Positions 59,964 through 64,000 of a stretch of DNA of 64,000 nucleotides are shown in pieces (within the stretch, counting starts at the first letter, position 1; the number at the start of each line of letters is the position of its first letter). The stretch is from positions 372,001 to 436,000 of the forward strand of contig NBAZ01000019.1 of NCBI GenBank assembly GCA_002794735.1, written 5' to 3'. A program made the position numbers and the translations under genes. The notes beneath the pieces are model-generated. The model saw only the letters and a program-made list of their open reading frames with translations. It made no database searches and was not told the DNA's origin. The DNA comes from Pyrrhoderma lamaoense (taxonomy: Eukaryota; Basidiomycota; Agaricomycetes; Hymenochaetales; Hymenochaetaceae).

Positions 59964-61064
59964 TGTCTGGAGGACGTGGCCATGCGAAAATCCTCATCTG
60001 AAGAGGAATCACTGCCTGAGTACTCTTCTTCTGAGTCAGAAGAGCTAGACTCCGATGTTGTGGACTCCATGCCAGTTGCTGAGTCCGAGGTCTCGTCCTC
60101 TGTAGTAGATCCCATAAAGCGAACCTTCCTGGATACCTTCTTACCTTTTTTCTTGTAGTCAGGACAATCTGCTCTGAAATGTCCGACCTGCCCACAGTGA
60201 AAGCAAGCATCTCTTTCCACTGTCACAGCTTTCCTGCTGTGGCGCCTCTTAGACGACTTGCGCTTATCCTTGCGCCCCTGCGTGGTACGCGCAGACCTTT
60301 GGTTCCAGGTTCGTTTTGACTTCTTCTTCTTAGAAGAGTGATGGCGATGTTTGCCATGCTTACGAGCATCTACATCCATGGGTATCACATCTGGTTCCCT
60401 CTTTCCTTGTATGAGCCTATGCGTGTATCCAACCGATTTCTTTTCTCTGAACATCTCCATGAGGTTATTCATCAACTGATCGTAAGTCCAGTTAACAAAA
60501 CCTGGTCGTCGTGACACTTCTTCATGTGTATGATTGTTAATGGAAGCTTTAAGCAAAGCCACTTTAACGTCATCACTGATGTTACCCATGAGGTCTGTCT
60601 TTTCACGATGAGCTGCCAAGAAGCTTAAGAAATCCCTGTCCTTATAGTTGGCTTCTTTGATCTTCATAGCTGCAAAGATTGCATTACGTCCCTCGTTAGG
60701 ATCCAAAGTGGTTCGTGACTTCAGATAGTCCATCAATTCCTGCCAGCTCCTCCAGAGTCCTTGAGTATAGTCCGGTATCTGGGCGGCTGCATTGTTTGGA
60801 TCTTGAATCATGGGGGCAAGGAATGTCTTTCGTCCATTTCGTACTTCTTTTACCAATAAGTGTACCCAGGCATATGCTTTTCCTTCGAGGTGAAGGATAG
60901 TTGTTGAGATCTTTTGGGGTTTCTGTCATGCCTGGTACCGTTGTGAACATAATGGCTAGAAGATTGTAGAACTGGTCGAAGTAGTCATCATTTCCTTTCC
61001 ATGGTTTGATTTTCGAGATTCCAAGCTTGCCCAGATTAGGAGCTGCTGCTGCTTGAGCTGCCAT
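59960..61064 (-). pseudogene. Gag of the giant element (one frameshift)
   Basis: The ATG at 61062-61064 starts MAAQAAAAPNLGKLGISKIK. A Gag capsid domain follows, with a break near 60885. The frame then shifts and continues as LEGKAYAWVHLLVKEVRNGR, the typical Gag motif with a conserved Trp, through LWRSWQELMDYLKS and FLSFLAAHREKTDLMG. A Lys/Arg-rich segment and a CCHC zinc knuckle, CFHCGQVGHFRADC (about 60170-60212), come next, and an acidic Ser-rich tail ends at TGA 59960-59962. The single indel separates the capsid N-terminus from the rest, so this copy cannot make intact Gag as read. Confidence 0.8.
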
Positions 61065-61461
61065 CGTCTGAGGATTCTGATTCGGAGGTGAGGAATACGA
61101 CTGGTAATGGAGTTGGAGGGGTTAGAACACTAGTAATGTCTTTGCTGCGTTCGAGTTCGAGTTTAGCTCGCTGTGCAATTGCAGTGATCCTAGAGATTGT
61201 CTGCTCGAGTTCCTCGATTGCTGCTAGAGCTCGGGTACAATAGAGTTCGTGATGATAGTTGTGTCCGTGTACTGAGAGAGTAGATACTTCAACAATGTCT
61301 CTGTTGTAGTCCTCTGCGACTTTCTTGAAATCTTCAAGTAGAGATTGTTGTTTGTCTACGTCTGCTCCAAAGACAACCTTGAAAGCAAAGAGTTCCTGGT
61401 TGACACGCCTGATGACTCCTTCAGTAATTTGGAGGTCTCCGGTATAGTTCTCCGGGAGCAT
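61036..61461 (-). CDS. ORF1 of the giant element, upstream of gag
   Basis: 141 residues from ATG 61459-61461, overlapping the gag start by 29 nt in another frame. The sequence is helical, with IRRVNQELFAFKVVFGADVD, LLEDFKKVAEDYNRDIVEVS and ALAAIEELEQTISRITAIAQ, and it ends in an acidic Ser run. It could be a separate small protein or the true N-terminus of Gag joined by frameshifting or splicing. No family was recognised. Confidence 0.55.
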   Translation of the reverse strand: MLPENYTGDLQITEGVIRRVNQELFAFKVVFGADVDKQQSLLEDFKKVAEDYNRDIVEVSTLSVHGHNYHHELYCTRALAAIEELEQTISRITAIAQRAKLELERSKDITSVLTPPTPLPVVFLTSESESSDDGSSSSSSS

Positions 61462-61615
61462 GAACCAATGCGATAAGAGGTTTCTTTGATTCTTGACCTG
61501 ATCAAAGACAATAGGATAACAATACTAATGACACAGAACGGGTGTACGTCGGTAAGGTTAAACGAGACTCACTTATAAAAAGTTTTGGTTTACTTGGAGT
61601 CTAGAGAGGATCCGG

Positions 61616-63353
61616 TGTTACGGTTTCCTTAAAACTAAGGGATCAGCGTGATCTGCAACCTTAGTAATAGAGGTTTGATAACCCAGATAAGGCAACTCTA
61701 ATCCTTTCGCCAAAAGGGGTGGGCTAGCAGTGTGCTGAGTAGTTGATCAGACTAATTAGACACCTAGTCCGGTTAAAGCTAACGAGCAGTTGGTGTTTCT
61801 TCAAGGTAGGGGGTCTCGAAGTCGTCGTGCCAAGTGCCGAGGACACTACAAGTAGATTGTGACAAAGAGGTAATCACGCGAGGTGTCGACCAAGGTATTG
61901 ATTCAACCTAAACGATGCCGATGCAATAACTCGTAGTACGATAACGTGGTCCTTCTTGGAGAGTATAGAAGTAGTCTCCTCACTGTACAGCGATAGAGAA
62001 CAAGTAACGATGTTAGAGAAAGCTAGATGTTCTACCACAATACAGATACCCTTAAAGCAACACCTTTGCCCGCTAACGACAATCTTGACTGAGCGCAGAT
62101 ATTGTACTTCAAGTGTAGTTATAACTTGTTACCGTTTTACGGCTATAAGTGAGTCTGAACAATCTACTCTACGATGTCCAAAAGTCCTGCTTTTATAGCC
62201 TTCATCAACACCCATTATACCATGGGTATTCCTTTATCCTAACCATAACCTTAAGGGCACTTGCTCCACAAGTCCCTGAAGACCCTGTGTATCCCACACA
62301 TGTCTAAACCCTTATCGTCCCTGCTCCACTTGTCTGTACGATCGCATTACTCCCTGAGACCCTGAGACCCTGAGACCCTTAGATCTGATCTAAAGAGATT
62401 CCCAATCTCCTGTCCCTGAGTTAGGGTCCACTGCCCTGAACCCTAGATAGCCCCAATTGTGGCTAAAGCGTGTTGTGCGTTCGCTCCACAAAGACCCTGT
62501 ATGATCCGTACCGACCCGACAGGCCACACGCTGTTCTGCCTCGAAGTATTGATGATATCCCCATCGTATGTATCCAGGCACATCAATTAACTTGAGATGA
62601 TCGTAGACTTTCCTTGGTAGCTGACGGAGTAAGAGTATTCCCCATTCTGGGGGATCCCGTGGTACCACTTGATAGTAAACCACACTACTGCTGCACTGTT
62701 CCTCGTGCTGGTGTCCAGTATGCTCCATATTCGTTAAGACAACAATCCTGACTTGACCCCAGACCTTTTCCTTCCTTTTTATCTCCAAGATTGTAACGTA
62801 GTGAAAGGTCCAAACATCTTGTTCCCAATGAGGGAATTCTCGATTAGAATCGTCTGTCCAGTACTTCTGTACTTGTACTGTAAACTCGGTAGCATCCACT
62901 CCCATCTCGAAGAGAGTTGTCCAAGTGATCCTGTAGAGGTCCGATTGTAACGAATAAGTCTTCTTGCAATTAATACACCCTACCCTGGTCTGGTACCAAG
63001 GGACTCGTTCCACCTGACTGTGTACTTGAGATTCGCTAGTTCGTTCTGCTTCATGTACTGCTATACGAACACCTACGTCTCCTGTAGGATTTGGTAAGGT
63101 CCTAGTCTCTGACCTTTGTCGTGATTCTATCCAACCACGGACTTGATCCAGCAATGGCTCTGCTGGCTGCGCATGTAGTCGTTCAAACACCGCAGGCCTT
63201 TCTTCATCTTGAGAGAGGGCTTCCCTGTGTGACATGGCTGAGTTTGCTATTGTTCGTAATAGGCAGGATTTGCAGCTTCCTATATTCGGTTTGTGTTTGA
63301 TCTCCGACCTAGCCGATGATCCGCGAATCTTCAAACCTCCAATCCCGTAAACA
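61616..63353 (-). repeat. 5' LTR of the giant Gypsy element
   Basis: Starts TGTTACGG at 61616. Its outer end reads CCGTAAACA, one base longer than the matching CCGTAACA of the other copy. The TATA box (TATAAAA on the minus strand) is at about 62190-62197. About 1.74 kb, near-identical to 42119-43846 with scattered transitions and small indels. The outer flank CCCTC does not match the flank AAAAT of the other LTR, so no target duplication is visible. Confidence 0.82.
62390..63334 (-). CDS. ORF-C, 5' LTR copy: 314-codon open frame within U3
   Basis: Open for 314 codons entirely inside the LTR, upstream of the LTR TATA box, on the element's coding strand. The first codon shown is TTG, and the frame is also open further right into the flank, so the real start is unknown. 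Four cysteines form two CxxC pairs: IGSCKSC at 21-24 and VGCINCK at 120-123. The body contains PLLDQVRGWIESRQRSETR, FTVQVQKYWTDDSNREFPHW and PGYIRWGYHQYF. Length and amino-acid composition favour a real coding past. Function is unknown. The copy in the other LTR is broken by two indels. Confidence 0.5.
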   Translation of the reverse strand: MKIRGSSARSEIKHKPNIGSCKSCLLRTIANSAMSHREALSQDEERPAVFERLHAQPAEPLLDQVRGWIESRQRSETRTLPNPTGDVGVRIAVHEAERTSESQVHSQVERVPWYQTRVGCINCKKTYSLQSDLYRITWTTLFEMGVDATEFTVQVQKYWTDDSNREFPHWEQDVWTFHYVTILEIKRKEKVWGQVRIVVLTNMEHTGHQHEEQCSSSVVYYQVVPRDPPEWGILLLRQLPRKVYDHLKLIDVPGYIRWGYHQYFEAEQRVACRVGTDHTGSLWSERTTRFSHNWGYLGFRAVDPNSGTGDWESL

Positions 63354-64000
63354 CCCTCGCGGTGGGCTCCAGATGAAAACTAAGCTTTTGGTCAAATTTT
63401 GACCTTGGTGTAGTATTTAGTGGCGAGGACGTGGGGTTTAAAGTCTGCCTACACCAGACACGATGCTCAGGCTAAGATTTGGGGGCTAAATAGCGAGATA
63501 CTCGACCTCGGCCGTCCGGCCGAGATCTCGGTCGGACCGTAGAGACTGATAGAGACCTCGAGGCAAGCTGAGACTTCACAGACCAGTTAAAGTAGTAGAA
63601 ACGTATGAACAGAGCCCGACCGAGGCTGTATTTTGAGGTAAAAGTGTATGTATTTCAGTCCGCCCGGACGACTTGCAGTACGGTCAGAGCGTTACAAGCG
63701 CGCCCGGGCAGCCTAATAAAGCAGCAGCAAAGTAGATAAAGAGTACAGGAGACTAGTAGAGAGATACTCGGGGGGGGGGGGGGAGGGGGGGGGTGAATAG
63801 ACTGGGAAGTGATTGATTAACTACGGCCTCAAGTCTGGAGGCTTATATAGCAAAACGCGAGATAAAGGTTAGATAATAAGGAAAGCATGGAGTCCAGGTG
63901 GCTATATGCCACTGGACGAAGGGTTTAAGCTATCAGAAACGAGGGGGTCGTATAAACGAACCCTACCCTCGAGTAAGAGTAGAAAGTGAAGCTAAATAGT
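63354..64000. other. Flank with GC palindrome and G run, possibly another element
   Basis: Composition changes sharply from the LTR. It contains a perfect hairpin CTCGGCCGTCCGGCCGAG (about 63504-63521) within CGGTCGGACCG-type surroundings, and a long G run (about 63771-63794, nearly all G). A TATA-like TATATAAG lies on the minus strand near 63841-63849. No coding frame was found. The arrangement resembles the promoter or LTR of a further element cut by the window edge, but there is no second copy to prove it. Confidence 0.35.

Larger units (their letters stand above)
42119..63353 (-). mobile_element. Giant Gypsy (chromovirus) LTR retrotransposon carrying extra genes
   Basis: Read on the minus strand the order is: 5' LTR (63353-61616), leader, ORF1, gag with CCHC knuckle, protease, reverse transcriptase, RNase H, integrase, chromodomain, then ORF-A, ORF-B, ORF-C and the 3' LTR (43846-42119). 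The sequence just inside the 3' LTR reads TTAGGGAGGGTGCA on the element strand and can serve as polypurine tract. A second Gypsy element interrupts pol at the GTTTT duplication (52641-52645 and 59000-59004). Without it and one duplication the element is about 14.9 kb, large for a Gypsy element. The gag and accessory frames carry indels, so the copy is probably inactive. No target duplication flanks the two outer LTRs, and no standard tRNA-type primer site was recognised. Confidence 0.8.

Overview
The window is nuclear DNA of a filamentous basidiomycete, most likely an agaricomycete. Three things point there: a FunK1-type fungal protein kinase gene, genes packed with 50-110 nt GT..AG introns, and chromodomain Gypsy retrotransposons. 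No species can be named from the sequence.

The first ~40 kb is ordinary genic DNA. In order it holds: the 5' end of a secreted aspartic protease (-); a FunK1 kinase gene (-) with frame breaks; a three-RRM RNA-binding protein of the Nam8/Ngr1/Csx1 type (-); a stomatin/Band-7 protein (-); a THYN1-like EVE-domain protein (+) with four consecutive micro-exons; a family S28 serine peptidase (+); a ~10 kb neurofibromin/IRA-type Ras GTPase-activating protein (-); a 14-3-3 protein (+), divergent from the RasGAP; an unrecognised proline-rich protein (+); a 6 kb gene-poor convergent gap; and LSM3 (-). The 14-3-3 gene and the FunK1 gene both carry apparent one-base losses, mostly in short homopolymers. 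This fits consensus errors of a long-read assembly at least as well as real pseudogenisation.

From ~41.4 kb onward the window is transposon-derived. A 648 bp non-autonomous Tc1/mariner-like element (TA target duplication) is followed by a very large minus-strand Gypsy element, 42119-63353. Its LTRs are ~1.73 kb and start and end TGTTACGG..CCGTAACA. Its pol gene is interrupted by a young plus-strand Gypsy element (52646-58999) with identical 525 bp LTRs and a 5 bp GTTTT target duplication. Removing the young element and one duplication leaves the outer pol in one continuous frame of about 1,377 codons and an outer element of about 14.9 kb.

The most unusual content is the outer element's cargo, which lies on the element's coding strand downstream of pol. 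ORF-A (49157-47764) and ORF-B (47415-45541) each have a TATA box about 55 nt upstream of the ATG. ORF-B shows two CxCxxC motifs and an F-box-like segment. A third frame, ORF-C, starts inside the element, crosses the presumed polypurine tract and runs into the U3 part of the LTR. In the other LTR it is open for 314 codons. I recognise none of these products. The last 650 bases hold GC-rich palindromic and G-run DNA that may belong to yet another element.
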